A stretch of 31,135 bases of DNA, from assembly GCA_902491515.1 (NCBI GenBank), contig CABUIC010000032.1, positions 1 through 31,135 on the forward strand. Direction: 5' to 3'. Under the pieces are notes generated by a model, which worked only from the letters and a program-made list of their open reading frames with translations, was not told the origin of the DNA and made no database searches. This DNA is from an uncultured Porphyromonadaceae bacterium. GTDB lineage: Bacteria; Bacteroidota; Bacteroidia; Bacteroidales; Muribaculaceae. A program made the translations under genes and the position numbers. The number at the start of each line of letters is the position of its first letter. The first letter of the stretch is position 1. Shown piece after piece: positions 6,527-16,978 of this stretch.

Positions 6527-9500
6527 ATGAAATTCCACATCCTGCATCATAAAAGCCTGATTCCGCACTCCGTCCGCCGCTTCTACGACAGAATCGGCGG
6601 GAGAAGTGCCCTTTTTCTTTTCGTGCTCCTGCTGATGTGGCTCATTCCGGGGGCTTCCGCCCAGTACTACAAGAGCGAGCTCACGCCTCCCGCGCCCGGA
6701 GCCTATCCCCCCGCGCCTCCCGGCGACTCGATAATGATGCCCTTCCCCGTCCAGCAGACCGTGCCGCAGAACTACGAGCAGCTGATGGAGAACGAGCTGG
6801 CCTACGATCTGGCCGCGCCCTCGAACATCAAGACCGAGGCCGAGTACGACCCCGCATCGGGGTGCTACGTCGTGCGCACGCGCGTGGGCGACTTCGACAT
6901 CGCCACGCCCTTCATGCTCTCCCCCGAGCAGTACAACAGCTGGCAGCTCCGCCGCTCGATGCAGCAGTACTACCGCACCCGAAATCAGGAACTCATCACC
7001 TCGAAGGAAAAGCAGCCCTTCAACATCTTCGACATGAACTTCGCGCTCGGGCCGCTGGAGAAAATCTTCGGCCCGGGCGGCGTCCAGCTCAAGACCCAGG
7101 GCTCCGTTCAGCTCCAGATGGGCATCAAGAGCAACAAGACCGACAATCCCTCGCTCTCGCTCTCCTCAAGGCGCAAAACCTACTTCGACTTCGACCAGAA
7201 AATCCAGGCAACCATCAACGCCTCCGTCGGCGACCGCCTCAAGTTCAACATGAGCTACAACACGGACGCCACCTTCGACTTCGACTCAAAGAACATCAAG
7301 CTGGCCTACGAGGGTCAGGAGGACGACATCGTCAAGAGCATCGAGGCAGGCAACGTGTCGATGACAACCGGCTCCTCCCTCATCCGCGGCTCCACGGCTC
7401 TGTTCGGCATCAAGAGCAAGCTCCAGTTCGGCAAGCTCACGGCCACGGCCCTCATCTCGCAGCAGAACTCCGAGTCGAAGACCGTCAACACCAAGGGCGG
7501 CGCGCAGACCACCGACTTCTCCGTCAACGCCGACGAATACGACCAGAACCGCCACTACTTCCTCGCCCACTTCTTCCGCGACAACTACGATGACTTCGCC
7601 TCGAAGCTGCCCTACGTGTCGTCCGGAGTCAACATCACGCGAATAGAGGTGTGGGTGACCAACAAGACGGGAAAATACGAGCAGGCGCGCAACCTCGTGG
7701 CCTTCCAGGACCTCGGCGAGAACAGCGTGCTCTCGAGCGACTACTGGCGTCCCAATCCCGGGCTCCCCAACCCCGCCAACGCCTCCAACAACCTTCTCGA
7801 GACCATCAAGACCCAGTACCCGACGGCCCGAAACATCAACGACGTGACCCAGGCCCTCGCGCCTCTCGCGGCATACGGCATCGAGGGCGGAACCGGCTAC
7901 GAAAAGGTGGAGAGCGCGCGCCTCCTGAGCTCCTCGGAGTACACCCTCAACTCCACCCTCGGCTACATCTCGATCCGCGCGGTCCTCAACGCCGACGAGG
8001 TCCTCGCCGTGGCCTTCGAGTACACCTACCGCGGGCAGGTCTACCAGGTCGGCGAGTTCTCCGGCGACATCACCTCGACAGACCAGAGCCTCTACGTGAA
8101 GATGCTCAAGAGCACCACCACGTCGCCCCGCCTGCCGATGTGGAAGCTGATGATGAAAAACGTCTACTCCCTCGGCGGCTATCAGATTCAGAAGAACAAG
8201 TTCAAGCTCAACATCAAATACCTCTCCGACACGACGGGCACGCAGATCAACTACCTCCCCGTGCCAGGCCTCAACAACCAGTCGCTGCTCCAGGTGATGA
8301 ACCTCGACCGCATCGACTCCAACGAGGAGAGCAACCCCGATGGCTTCTTCGACTTCATCGAGGGCTACACCATCATGGCCCAGCAGGGCAAGGTGATATT
8401 CCCCGTGGTCGAACCCTTCGGCTCGCACCTGCGAAAGAAAATCAACAATCCGGCCCTCGCCGACCAGTACTGTTACCAGGAGCTCTACGACTCGACCCTC
8501 GTCGTCGCCCGCCAGTACGCCGACAAGAACAAGTTCATCCTCTCCGGCGAATATCAGGCCTCCTCCGGCTCGCAAATCAGGCTCAACGCCATGAACGTGC
8601 CCCGCGGCTCGGTAATCGTCACGGCCGGAGGCGTCACCCTCACGGAGAACTCCGACTATACCGTGGACTACGCCATGGGCATAGTCACCATCACAAACCA
8701 GAGCATCATCGACTCCGGACAGAACATCTCCGTCACCCTCGAGAACCAGTCGCTCTTCTCAATGCAACGCAAGACCCTCCTGGGCCTCGACCTCCAGTAC
8801 CAGCTGAACAAGAACCTCAACATCGGAGGTACCCTGCTCCACTTCTCCGAAAAGGCCCTGCTCGAGAAGGTGAACATCGGCGACGAGGTGGTGAACAACA
8901 CCATGCTCGGCTTCAACGTCAACTACAACGGCGAGTTCATGTGGCTCACCAACCTCCTCAACAAGATTCCGACAGTCACGGCCACGGCGCCCTCGAGCCT
9001 CAACTTGACGGCCGAGTATGCCCGCCTCCTGCCTCACCAGCAGAAAAGCGGCTCGAACAAGGGCTCCTCCTACGTGGACGACTTCGAGACCACCCAGACC
9101 GGAATCGACCTCCGCTCGCCCTACTCCTGGTTCCTCGCCTCAACGCCATACGACCCTTCGCCCGACGCCCTGTTCCCGGAAGCCGCGCTCAGCAACAACG
9201 TGGCCTACGGCAAGAACCGCGCCCTGCTCAACTGGTACTACATAGACCGCATGTTCACCCAGCGCAATTCCTCGCTCGCCCCGGGCTACATCAAGAGCGA
9301 CCTCAAGCAGCTCTCGAACCCCTATGTGCGCGAAGTGACCTCGCGCGAGATTTTCCCGGGCCGCGAGCTCGGCTACGGCGAGTCGTCAACCATCCAGACC
9401 CTCAACCTCTCCTTCTACCCCGAGGAGCGCGGACCCTACAACCTCGACGCCACGAACATCGACGAAACAGGGCGCCTCCTCAACCCCGAGAAGCGCTGGG

Positions 9501-12500
9501 GCGGCATAATGCGCCGCCTCGACAACACCAACTTCGAGCAGAGCAACATCGAGTACGTCCAGTTCTGGATGCTCAACCCCTTCCTCGACCCCGAGAACCC
9601 CAACCTCGAGGGCGGAGACCTCTACCTCAACTTCGGCGAGATGTCGGAGGACATTCTCAAGGACGGACTGAAGAGCTACGAGAACGGCATCCCCTACGAC
9701 GGCAACGACCAGTATCTCAAGGAAACAGTCTGGGGCCGCGTTTCCTCGCAGAACTCCCTCACCTACTCCTTCGACAACGCCACCGGAGCGCGACTTGCGC
9801 AGGACGTAGGTCTGGACGGCCTCCCCAACACCGACGAGTTCGCCTTCCCCTCCTACGCCGAGTATCTCAACGAGCTCCGCCAGCGCCTCTCTCCACAGAC
9901 CATCGCCGAGATGGAGAACGACGAGTTTTCGCCCCTCCGCGACCCCGCGGGCGACAACTACCATTTCTACCGCGGATACGACTACGACGAGCAACGCCTC
10001 GGCGTGCTCGAGCGCTACAAACGCTATAACGGCGTCGAGGGCAACTCCCTCTCCCCCGAGGACGCCCCCGACCCCCTCTACCAGAGCGCGCGTGCCACCC
10101 CCGACGTCGAGGACATAAACCAGGACAATACCCTCAACGAGTACGAGCGCTACTTCCAGTACCGCATCTCCATCCGTCCCGAGGACCTCGTCGTCGGAAA
10201 GAACTACATCACCGACAAGCAGACCTCCCTCGTCGCCACACGCGACCCCCAGAACCCCGACCTCGAAGTCGAATGGTATCAGTTCAAGATACCCTTGAGC
10301 GACTTCGAGAAAGTTGTCGGCGGCATATCAGACTTCTCGACCATACGCTTCGCCCGCATGTTCATGACGGGCTTCAAGAAGCCGACGCACCTCCGCTTCG
10401 CAACCTTCGAGCTCGTGCGCGGCGAGTGGCGAAGCTACGACTTCAACCTCAACACCCGCGGCGACGCACCCGCGCAGGGACAGCTCGACCTCTCCGTGGT
10501 GAACATCGAGGAGAACGCCGGACGCGAGCCCGTCAACTACGTTCTGCCTCCGGGCGTGACCCGCATTCAGGACCCCTCGCAGAGCCAGATTACCCAGCTC
10601 AACGAGCAGTCGATGTCCATGAAGCTCACCGGCCTCACCGCCGGCGACGCCCGCGGCGTATACCGCAACACCCAGCTCGACCTCCGCAACTACAAGCGCC
10701 TCCAGATGTGGATTCACGCCGAAGCCCCCATCGACAACAACACGCAGACCCGCTCCGGCGACCTCTCGGCCTTCATCCGCCTCGGAACGGACGTCAAGAA
10801 CAACTTCTACGAATACGAGATACCTCTCGAGCTCACGCCACCAGGTAAGTACAACCGCGACCTCAATTCCGACCGTCAGATCGTATGGCCCGAGGCAAAC
10901 TATCTCAACTTCAACCTCCAGAGCCTCGTCGACCTCAAGAAGGAACGCAACAACGCCAAGCGCGCCGAAGAGCCCGGCGTGGGCTACGGCACACTCTACA
11001 CAGGCCGCGACCCCGACAACAACCGCAACCGCATGGCGGTCCTCGGAAATCCCTCCCTCTCCGACGTCCGCGTCATTCTGATCGGCGTGCGCAACAACGC
11101 CGCCACGACCAAGGACGGCACAGTGTGGGTCAACGAGCTCAAGGTCACGGACTTCGCCGAAGAAGGCGGCTGGGCCGCCAAGGCCAATGCCACCCTCGCC
11201 CTATCCGACATCGCCACCCTCAACCTCGGCGGACACGTCGAGACAGCCGGTTTCGGCGGCGTGGACCAGAGCCTCAACGAGCGCCGACTCGACGACTACA
11301 CCCAGTACAACGTCGCAGTCCAGGCCGACCTTGGCCGCTTCCTCCCCGAGAAAGCCAAGCTCCGCGCACCCATCTACTACTCCCGCAGCGAGGAAAAGAC
11401 CTCGCCCAAGTACAATCCTCTCGACCAGGACGTCCTTCTGAAGGATGCCCTCGACGACTGCACCACCAAGCAGGAACGCGACTCCATCAGCTCCTACGCC
11501 ATCGAGCGCACCACCGTCCAGAACTTCTCGCTCTCAGGCCTGAAATTCGACGTCAAGAGCAAGAACCCCATGCCCTGGGACCCCGCGAACTTTACATTCA
11601 ACTTCTCCTTCACCAAGCAGGCCAAGAGCGACCCCACCACCGAGTACGAGAACACCAACGACTACCGCGGCGCCCTCCAATACAACTACTCTCCATTCTT
11701 CAAGGCCTTCAAACCCTTCAAGGGCCTCAAGACCAAGAACAAGAACGCCCGCTTCCTCAAGGAATGGGAGCTCAACTGGCTGCCAACCAACATCTCCTTC
11801 CAGACCAACATGAGCCGATACTACTACGAGCAGCAGACCCGCTCGGAGACAGACCAGATGTTCCAGCTCCCCGTTTCGGTGAGCAAGAACTTCCTCTGGG
11901 ACCGTCAGCTCGCGCTCACCTGGAACATCACCAAGACCCTCTCCTTCACCTTCAACTCCAACACCTCCGCCCGAATCGAGGAGACCGTCGGAGCCGTAAA
12001 CCGCAAGCTCTTCCCCGACAAGTACCGCGAGTGGAAGGACACCGTCTGGCAGTCAATCCGCTCGATGGGCACGCCATGGGCCTACAACCAGACCTTCACG
12101 GGCCAGTACCGCGCGCCTTTCTCGAAGATTCCTTTCATCGACTTCCTTTCGGCCAACGTGAGCTACAACGCCACATACCGCTGGGACCGCGGCGCCACGA
12201 TAGACGGCGAGTCGATGGGCAACTCCATCTCCAACCAGGCTGCATGGAACGCCGACGGACGCATCAACTTCGAGGGTTTCTACAACAAGATTCCCTTCCT
12301 GAAGGAAGTCAACAAGCGCTTCGCCAACACCCGCAAGTCGACGGCCTCGCAGCGCAAGCCCAAGCGCTTCGAGCGCGCCTTCGCCCTCAAGCCCGACACC
12401 ACGCTCATCATCAAGCACAACCTCAAGACCAAGAAAATCAAGGTGACGGCCGTCACTGCCGACGGCGAGAAGCCTTTCCCCGTTAAAACCAAGGTAATCG

Positions 12501-14020
12501 ACGCCAACAATGTCGAAATCCTGAACCGTGGCGAGCAGAACCTCAAATTCACCATCATCGAGATGCTGAAGGACGAGAAGAGCTTCCTCCGCAACCTCGG
12601 CGAGTACGCCACGCGCCTCGTCATGTCGCCCCGCAACGCCTCCGTCCGCTACCGCAACACCCGCACCATGAGCCTCCCGCTCTGGCGCCCTACCGTCGGA
12701 AACGTCTTCGGCGAAAGCCTCTCCTACGGCCCCATGGCCCCCGGCCTCGACTTCGCATTCGGCTTCACCGACGAAAGCTACATCCAGCGCGCCCTCGACC
12801 GCGGATGGCTCATCACCGGCGACGGACAGACCTCGCCGGCCGTCTGGGGACGCACCAACGAGCTCAATATCGAGGCCAATTTCGAGATTTTCAAGGGCTT
12901 CAAAATCCAGCTAACCTTCAACCGCACGGACAACCGCACCTCGCAGGTGCAGTTCATGTACGACGGCATGCCCACCTCCCTCGCCGGCTCCTACACAAAG
13001 ACCCACATGGCCCTTGGCACAGCCCTCCGCAGCTCCAAGGCCGACGACGGATACAACTCCGAGGCCTTCAACAAGTTCCTCGCATACATTCCCGGCATCC
13101 GCGACCGCGTAGAGGCCCAGTACGACGGCCTCCGCTATCCCGACGGAGGCTTCCTCGCCGGAACCGCCCAGGCCGGAAAGCCCTTCTCGCCCGAGGTAGG
13201 AGGCGTGTCGGAGACCTCCTCCGACGTCCTTATCCCCGCCTTCATGGCCGCATATTCCGGTACTTCGCCCGAAAAGGTTACCCTCAATCCCTTCCCCGAC
13301 TTCTCCAGCGTACTCCCCAACTGGCGAGTGACCTACGACGGCCTCATCAACCTCGGAAACATGAGGAACATCTTCAAGACCTTCACTCTCAGCCATGCAT
13401 ACCAGTGCACCTACGCCGTAGGCTCCTTCTCCTCCTACCTCAACTGGATCAGCGCCGACGGCGGAAACCTCGGCTTCACCCTCGACGAGCTTTCCGGCCT
13501 CCCCGTTCCCTCCTCGCCCTTCAACATCTCCTCCGTGGCCCTCACCGAGCGCTTCGCACCCCTCTTCGGCGTGAAGGCCACCCTCAAGAACGACCTCCAG
13601 TTCAATGCCGAGTGGCGCGACCAGCGCACCCTCACCCTCAACAGCTCCGCAGGACAGGTCGTAGAGGCCACAACCAAGGGAATAACCGTGGGCGTCGGCT
13701 ACAAGATCATAGGCTTCAACACCGTGCTCAAAATGAAAGGCTCTGCCCAGGGCGTCTCCAACGACCTCACCCTCAACGCCGACTTCTCCTTCCAGAACAC
13801 CCAGGCCCTCATCCGCCGCATCGAGAGCAACTACACCCAGCCCACCTCCGGCTCCAACACCCTCGGCATAAACTTCACCGCCTCCTACATCCTCAGCAAA
13901 CGCATAACCCTTCAGGCATACTTCGACCATCAGGTCAACACACCCCTCGTCACAACCAGCGCCTACCCCACCACCAACTCCTCCTACGGCATAAGCATCA
14001 ACCTCTCCCTCGCAAGGTAA
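6527..14020 (+). CDS. sprA: SprA/Sov, outer-membrane translocon of the type IX secretion system
   Basis: A single uninterrupted frame of 2,497 residues, the size of SprA (Sov in Porphyromonas), one of the largest bacterial outer-membrane barrels. It forms the channel through which proteins with type IX C-terminal domains cross the outer membrane. The N-terminus has a basic start, the hydrophobic core SALFLFVLLLMWLIPG and a signal-peptidase I site after ASA near residue 45. A Pro-rich stretch follows. The body is dominated by repeated amphipathic beta-strands rich in Asn, Thr and aromatics, with recognisable SprA features such as YVDDFETTQTGIDLRSPYSW and the final strand YGISINLSLAR. The ATG at 6527 is favoured because the signal peptide follows directly. 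ruvA upstream of sprA is a gene order I recall as common in Bacteroidetes. Other type IX genes (porKLMN, porV, porU) are not in the window. Confidence 0.93.
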   Translation: MKFHILHHKSLIPHSVRRFYDRIGGRSALFLFVLLLMWLIPGASAQYYKSELTPPAPGAYPPAPPGDSIMMPFPVQQTVPQNYEQLMENELAYDLAAPSNIKTEAEYDPASGCYVVRTRVGDFDIATPFMLSPEQYNSWQLRRSMQQYYRTRNQELITSKEKQPFNIFDMNFALGPLEKIFGPGGVQLKTQGSVQLQMGIKSNKTDNPSLSLSSRRKTYFDFDQKIQATINASVGDRLKFNMSYNTDATFDFDSKNIKLAYEGQEDDIVKSIEAGNVSMTTGSSLIRGSTALFGIKSKLQFGKLTATALISQQNSESKTVNTKGGAQTTDFSVNADEYDQNRHYFLAHFFRDNYDDFASKLPYVSSGVNITRIEVWVTNKTGKYEQARNLVAFQDLGENSVLSSDYWRPNPGLPNPANASNNLLETIKTQYPTARNINDVTQALAPLAAYGIEGGTGYEKVESARLLSSSEYTLNSTLGYISIRAVLNADEVLAVAFEYTYRGQVYQVGEFSGDITSTDQSLYVKMLKSTTTSPRLPMWKLMMKNVYSLGGYQIQKNKFKLNIKYLSDTTGTQINYLPVPGLNNQSLLQVMNLDRIDSNEESNPDGFFDFIEGYTIMAQQGKVIFPVVEPFGSHLRKKINNPALADQYCYQELYDSTLVVARQYADKNKFILSGEYQASSGSQIRLNAMNVPRGSVIVTAGGVTLTENSDYTVDYAMGIVTITNQSIIDSGQNISVTLENQSLFSMQRKTLLGLDLQYQLNKNLNIGGTLLHFSEKALLEKVNIGDEVVNNTMLGFNVNYNGEFMWLTNLLNKIPTVTATAPSSLNLTAEYARLLPHQQKSGSNKGSSYVDDFETTQTGIDLRSPYSWFLASTPYDPSPDALFPEAALSNNVAYGKNRALLNWYYIDRMFTQRNSSLAPGYIKSDLKQLSNPYVREVTSREIFPGRELGYGESSTIQTLNLSFYPEERGPYNLDATNIDETGRLLNPEKRWGGIMRRLDNTNFEQSNIEYVQFWMLNPFLDPENPNLEGGDLYLNFGEMSEDILKDGLKSYENGIPYDGNDQYLKETVWGRVSSQNSLTYSFDNATGARLAQDVGLDGLPNTDEFAFPSYAEYLNELRQRLSPQTIAEMENDEFSPLRDPAGDNYHFYRGYDYDEQRLGVLERYKRYNGVEGNSLSPEDAPDPLYQSARATPDVEDINQDNTLNEYERYFQYRISIRPEDLVVGKNYITDKQTSLVATRDPQNPDLEVEWYQFKIPLSDFEKVVGGISDFSTIRFARMFMTGFKKPTHLRFATFELVRGEWRSYDFNLNTRGDAPAQGQLDLSVVNIEENAGREPVNYVLPPGVTRIQDPSQSQITQLNEQSMSMKLTGLTAGDARGVYRNTQLDLRNYKRLQMWIHAEAPIDNNTQTRSGDLSAFIRLGTDVKNNFYEYEIPLELTPPGKYNRDLNSDRQIVWPEANYLNFNLQSLVDLKKERNNAKRAEEPGVGYGTLYTGRDPDNNRNRMAVLGNPSLSDVRVILIGVRNNAATTKDGTVWVNELKVTDFAEEGGWAAKANATLALSDIATLNLGGHVETAGFGGVDQSLNERRLDDYTQYNVAVQADLGRFLPEKAKLRAPIYYSRSEEKTSPKYNPLDQDVLLKDALDDCTTKQERDSISSYAIERTTVQNFSLSGLKFDVKSKNPMPWDPANFTFNFSFTKQAKSDPTTEYENTNDYRGALQYNYSPFFKAFKPFKGLKTKNKNARFLKEWELNWLPTNISFQTNMSRYYYEQQTRSETDQMFQLPVSVSKNFLWDRQLALTWNITKTLSFTFNSNTSARIEETVGAVNRKLFPDKYREWKDTVWQSIRSMGTPWAYNQTFTGQYRAPFSKIPFIDFLSANVSYNATYRWDRGATIDGESMGNSISNQAAWNADGRINFEGFYNKIPFLKEVNKRFANTRKSTASQRKPKRFERAFALKPDTTLIIKHNLKTKKIKVTAVTADGEKPFPVKTKVIDANNVEILNRGEQNLKFTIIEMLKDEKSFLRNLGEYATRLVMSPRNASVRYRNTRTMSLPLWRPTVGNVFGESLSYGPMAPGLDFAFGFTDESYIQRALDRGWLITGDGQTSPAVWGRTNELNIEANFEIFKGFKIQLTFNRTDNRTSQVQFMYDGMPTSLAGSYTKTHMALGTALRSSKADDGYNSEAFNKFLAYIPGIRDRVEAQYDGLRYPDGGFLAGTAQAGKPFSPEVGGVSETSSDVLIPAFMAAYSGTSPEKVTLNPFPDFSSVLPNWRVTYDGLINLGNMRNIFKTFTLSHAYQCTYAVGSFSSYLNWISADGGNLGFTLDELSGLPVPSSPFNISSVALTERFAPLFGVKATLKNDLQFNAEWRDQRTLTLNSSAGQVVEATTKGITVGVGYKIIGFNTVLKMKGSAQGVSNDLTLNADFSFQNTQALIRRIESNYTQPTSGSNTLGINFTASYILSKRITLQAYFDHQVNTPLVTTSAYPTTNSSYGISINLSLAR

Positions 14021-14106
14021 AAAGCAATCCCAGGGCTTACACCTCCACCCTCCGCCCCAACTCTACCGCAACACCTTCATCACCGCGGAATAATCTCATT
14101 ATAGCG

Positions 14107-14158
14107 CAAAAACACTCCCGGCGCGGGTAGTTAGACCCGGGCCGGGAGTGGAGTTTTT
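14107..14158. terminator. Bidirectional terminator between sprA and clpB
   Basis: CACTCCCGGC (14113-14122) and GCCGGGAGTG (14141-14150) form a perfect 10-base stem, extended by five more pairs after one mismatch, with loop AGTTAG. On the plus strand GAGTTTTTC follows; on the minus strand TTTTTGCG follows. It can therefore end transcripts of both convergent genes. Confidence 0.9.
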
Positions 14159-14169
14159 CTTTTATTCTG

Positions 14170-16767
14170 TCAGTTCTTGAATATGAGGTCTGTGCCGTCG
14201 GGGGTGGTGTCGATGATAATGGGCTTGTCGCGGTTGACCTTCTGGGCGAGGATGTCCTTGGAGAGCTGGTTGAGGACGAGTCTGTGGATTGCTCTCTTGA
14301 CGGGACGGGCGCCGAATTCGGGGTCGAAGCCTTCGTCGGCGAGGAAGCTCAGGGCCTTGGGCGTGATTTCGAGGTCGATGCCCGAAGAGTGCTTGAGCAT
14401 CTTGCGGATGCCGTTGAGCTGGAGCCCCACGATTTCCTCGATTTCCTGACGGTTGAGAGGCGTGAACATTATAATCTCGTCGATTCGGTTCAGGAACTCC
14501 GGACGGATGGTCTGCTTGAGCATCTCGAGCACCTGCTCCTTGGTTTTCTCGACGGTCTCCGTCTTGTTTTCGGGCGTCATCTTGGCGAAGTTGTCGCGGA
14601 TGAGCGGCGAACCCATGTTGGAGGTCATGATTATGATGGTGTTCTTGAAGTTGACGCTGCGGCCCTTGTTGTCGGTGAGGTGGCCGTCGTCGAGCACCTG
14701 AAGAAGGATGTTGAACACATCGGGATGCGCCTTCTCGATTTCGTCGAAGAGGACAACAGAGTAAGGCTTGCGGCGCACTGCCTCGGTGAGCTGTCCGCCC
14801 TCGTCGTAGCCGACGTAGCCGGGAGGCGCTCCGACAAGGCGGCTCACGGAGTGCTTCTCCTGGTATTCGCTCATGTCGATTCGGGTCATCATATTCTCGT
14901 CGTCAAAGAGGTATTCGGCAAGGGCCTTCGCGAGCTCTGTCTTGCCGACACCGGTTGTGCCGAGGAAGATGAATGAGCCGATAGGCCGCTTGGGGTCGTT
15001 AAGCCCGGCGCGCGAGCGACGCACGGCGTCGGCGATGGCGCGGATGGCTTCCTCCTGACCTACGACGCGGGAGTGAAGCTCTTCCTCGAGGTGCAGGAGC
15101 TTTTCCTTTTCACTCTGGACCATCTTGTTCACGGGAATTCCCGTCCAACGGGAAACGACGTCGGCGATGTCCTCGGCGTCGACTTCCTCTTTGATAAGGG
15201 CCCGCTCGCCCTGCATGGCCTTGAGCTGTTCCTGAACTGTGGCGTTCTCCTTCTCCTTAGCCTGGATGCGGGAGTAGCGGATTTCGGCGACCTTGGCGTA
15301 GTCGCCCTCGCGCTCGGCGCGGTCGGCCTCGAAGTTGAGCTGTTCGATGTCGATCTTGTTCTGCTGGATGCGTGAAATGAGCTCGCGCTCGGCCTTCCAC
15401 TTGGCGGAATATTCCTTCTCCTCCTCGCGGAGCTCGGCGATGCGCTTCTCGATTTCCTTGACGCGCTCCTTGTCGTCCTCGCGCTTGATGGCCTCGCGCT
15501 CAATCTCCATCTGTGCGATGCGGCGGGTGATGTCGTCGAGAGCCTGAGGCACGGAGTCAATCTCGAGCTTGAGCTTCGAGGCGGCCTCGTCGATGAGGTC
15601 GATGGCCTTGTCGGGGAGGAAGCGATCGGTGATATAACGCTCGGAGAGCTGGACGGCGGCGATAATCGCCTCGTCGCGGATACGCACCTTGTGGTGGTTC
15701 TCGTAGCGTTCCTTAAGGCCGCGGAGTATGGCGATTGCCGAAGCCTCGTCGGGCTCGTTGACCATCACCTTCTGGAAGCGGCGCTCGAGAGCCTTGTCCT
15801 TCTCGAAGTATTTCTGATATTCGTCGAGGGTTGTGGCGCCGATGCTGCGGAGCTCGCCTCGGGCCAGGGCCGGCTTGAGGATGTTGGCGGCGTCCATAGC
15901 GCCCTCGCCCTTTCCGGCGCCCACGAGGGTGTGGATTTCGTCGATGAATAGGATGATTTCGCCGTCGGCGCCTGTCACTTCGTTGACGATGGCCTTCAGG
16001 CGCTCCTCGAACTCGCCCTTATACTTCGCGCCGGCAACCAGGGCGCCCATGTCGAGCGAATAAATTTGCTTGGTGCGGAGGTTTTCGGGGACGTCGCCGC
16101 GGACAATGCGGTGGGCGAGGCCCTCGGCGATGGCTGTCTTGCCGGTGCCGGGCTCGCCGATGAGCATGGGATTGTTCTTCGTGCGACGCGAAAGAATCTG
16201 AAGCACGCGACGGATTTCCTCGTCGCGGCCGATCACGGGGTCGAGCTTGCCCTGACGGGCGCGCTCGTTGAGGTTGATGGCGTATTTCGAGAGGGCGTTG
16301 TAGGTCTCCTCGGCGCTCTGGTCAGTTGCCTTCTTGCCCTTGCGGAGTTCCTCGACTGCGGCGGCGAGCTCTTTGGCGCCGATGCCCGCATCCTTGAGCA
16401 TGGTCGAGGCGGGGGAGTTGATCTCGAAGATGGCCATGAGAAGCGACTCGAGCGTGACGTACTCGTCACCGCCCTTTTTGGCGATGTCGAGAGCCTTCTG
16501 GAGCACATCGTTGGAAGTACGCGAAAGATAAGGCTCGCCGCCCGACACCTTCGGCTGGGCGGCTATATCGGCATCGACTCTGGCGATGAGTCCCGGGAGG
16601 TTCGCTCCGATTTTCTGGAAGATGAACTTCACGAGCGACTCGCCTTCTTCGATGACACCTTTCAGCAGGTGGACAGGCTCGATGGCCTGCGAGCCGGAGG
16701 CGCGGGTGATTTCCACGGCCTTCTGAATGGCTTCCTGCGACTTGATTGTGAAATTGTTGAAGTTCAT
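14170..16767 (-). CDS. clpB: ATP-dependent protein disaggregase ClpB
   Basis: 865 residues, typical for ClpB, the hexameric AAA+ chaperone that works with DnaK to pull proteins out of aggregates. The Clp N-domain occupies about 1-150. The first ATPase domain has Walker A GEPGTGKT (about 203-210) and Walker B ILFIDEIHTLVGAG. The long charged coiled-coil middle domain (about 410-530, rich in E, K and R) separates ClpB from ClpA. The second ATPase domain has GTTGVGKTE (about 602-610) and VVLFDEIEKAHPDVFN. There is no ClpP-binding IGF loop visible. The gene is the only one in its unit: a terminator separates it from the SDR upstream, and the bidirectional hairpin at 14107 follows it. Heat-shock control is expected for the family; a palindrome lies about 60 bases upstream of the start. 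Confidence 0.97.
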   Translation of the reverse strand: MNFNNFTIKSQEAIQKAVEITRASGSQAIEPVHLLKGVIEEGESLVKFIFQKIGANLPGLIARVDADIAAQPKVSGGEPYLSRTSNDVLQKALDIAKKGGDEYVTLESLLMAIFEINSPASTMLKDAGIGAKELAAAVEELRKGKKATDQSAEETYNALSKYAINLNERARQGKLDPVIGRDEEIRRVLQILSRRTKNNPMLIGEPGTGKTAIAEGLAHRIVRGDVPENLRTKQIYSLDMGALVAGAKYKGEFEERLKAIVNEVTGADGEIILFIDEIHTLVGAGKGEGAMDAANILKPALARGELRSIGATTLDEYQKYFEKDKALERRFQKVMVNEPDEASAIAILRGLKERYENHHKVRIRDEAIIAAVQLSERYITDRFLPDKAIDLIDEAASKLKLEIDSVPQALDDITRRIAQMEIEREAIKREDDKERVKEIEKRIAELREEEKEYSAKWKAERELISRIQQNKIDIEQLNFEADRAEREGDYAKVAEIRYSRIQAKEKENATVQEQLKAMQGERALIKEEVDAEDIADVVSRWTGIPVNKMVQSEKEKLLHLEEELHSRVVGQEEAIRAIADAVRRSRAGLNDPKRPIGSFIFLGTTGVGKTELAKALAEYLFDDENMMTRIDMSEYQEKHSVSRLVGAPPGYVGYDEGGQLTEAVRRKPYSVVLFDEIEKAHPDVFNILLQVLDDGHLTDNKGRSVNFKNTIIIMTSNMGSPLIRDNFAKMTPENKTETVEKTKEQVLEMLKQTIRPEFLNRIDEIIMFTPLNRQEIEEIVGLQLNGIRKMLKHSSGIDLEITPKALSFLADEGFDPEFGARPVKRAIHRLVLNQLSKDILAQKVNRDKPIIIDTTPDGTDLIFKN

Positions 16768-16828
16768 AAAGAATAGTCTTTACGTGGGTGTGTGTGTGAT
16801 TTTTCGTTTATATTAATAACAAAACCCG

Positions 16829-16847
16829 TGCCAAAATAGTTTTGGCA
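16829..16847. promoter_or_regulatory. Palindrome upstream of clpB, candidate operator
   Basis: TGCCAAAA (16829-16836) and TTTTGGCA (16840-16847) are exact reverse complements around TAG, 62 bases before the clpB start. On the minus strand a TATTTTG sequence inside it resembles a shortened -7 element. It is not the CIRCE element of HrcA, which would read TTAGCACTC...GAGTGCTAA. Confidence 0.45.
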
Positions 16848-16894
16848 AATCACACAAGGGCGCCTGACACCCGGTTTATTCACTTTCCGCACCC

Positions 16895-16929
16895 GTATTG
16901 AATAAAAAAGTACTGATTTTATTCAATAC
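16895..16929. repeat. Inverted repeat between the SDR and clpB
   Basis: GTATTGAATAAAA (16895-16907) and TTTTATTCAATAC (16917-16929) are exact 13-base reverse complements separated by 9 bases. A further direct copy of the core TTGAATAAAA lies at 16940-16949, next to the SDR terminator. This could be a regulator site upstream of clpB or a second hairpin behind the terminator. Confidence 0.6.
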
Positions 16930-16939
16930 AGCGTTTGAA

Positions 16940-16978
16940 TTGAATAAAATCCTCGGGCGTGGTTTCGCACCGAGGATT
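16940..16978 (-). terminator. Rho-independent terminator of the eight-gene minus-strand block
   Basis: AATCCTCGG (16948-16956) pairs perfectly with CCGAGGATT (16970-16978). Read on the minus strand, the stem is followed by TTTTATTC, a short T run. It lies 24 bases after the SDR stop codon. Confidence 0.85.

Noticed and set aside
7651..12486. Long alternative frames inside sprA on the plus strand
   Set aside because: They are Arg/Pro/Gln-rich off-frame readings of a confirmed sprA frame.
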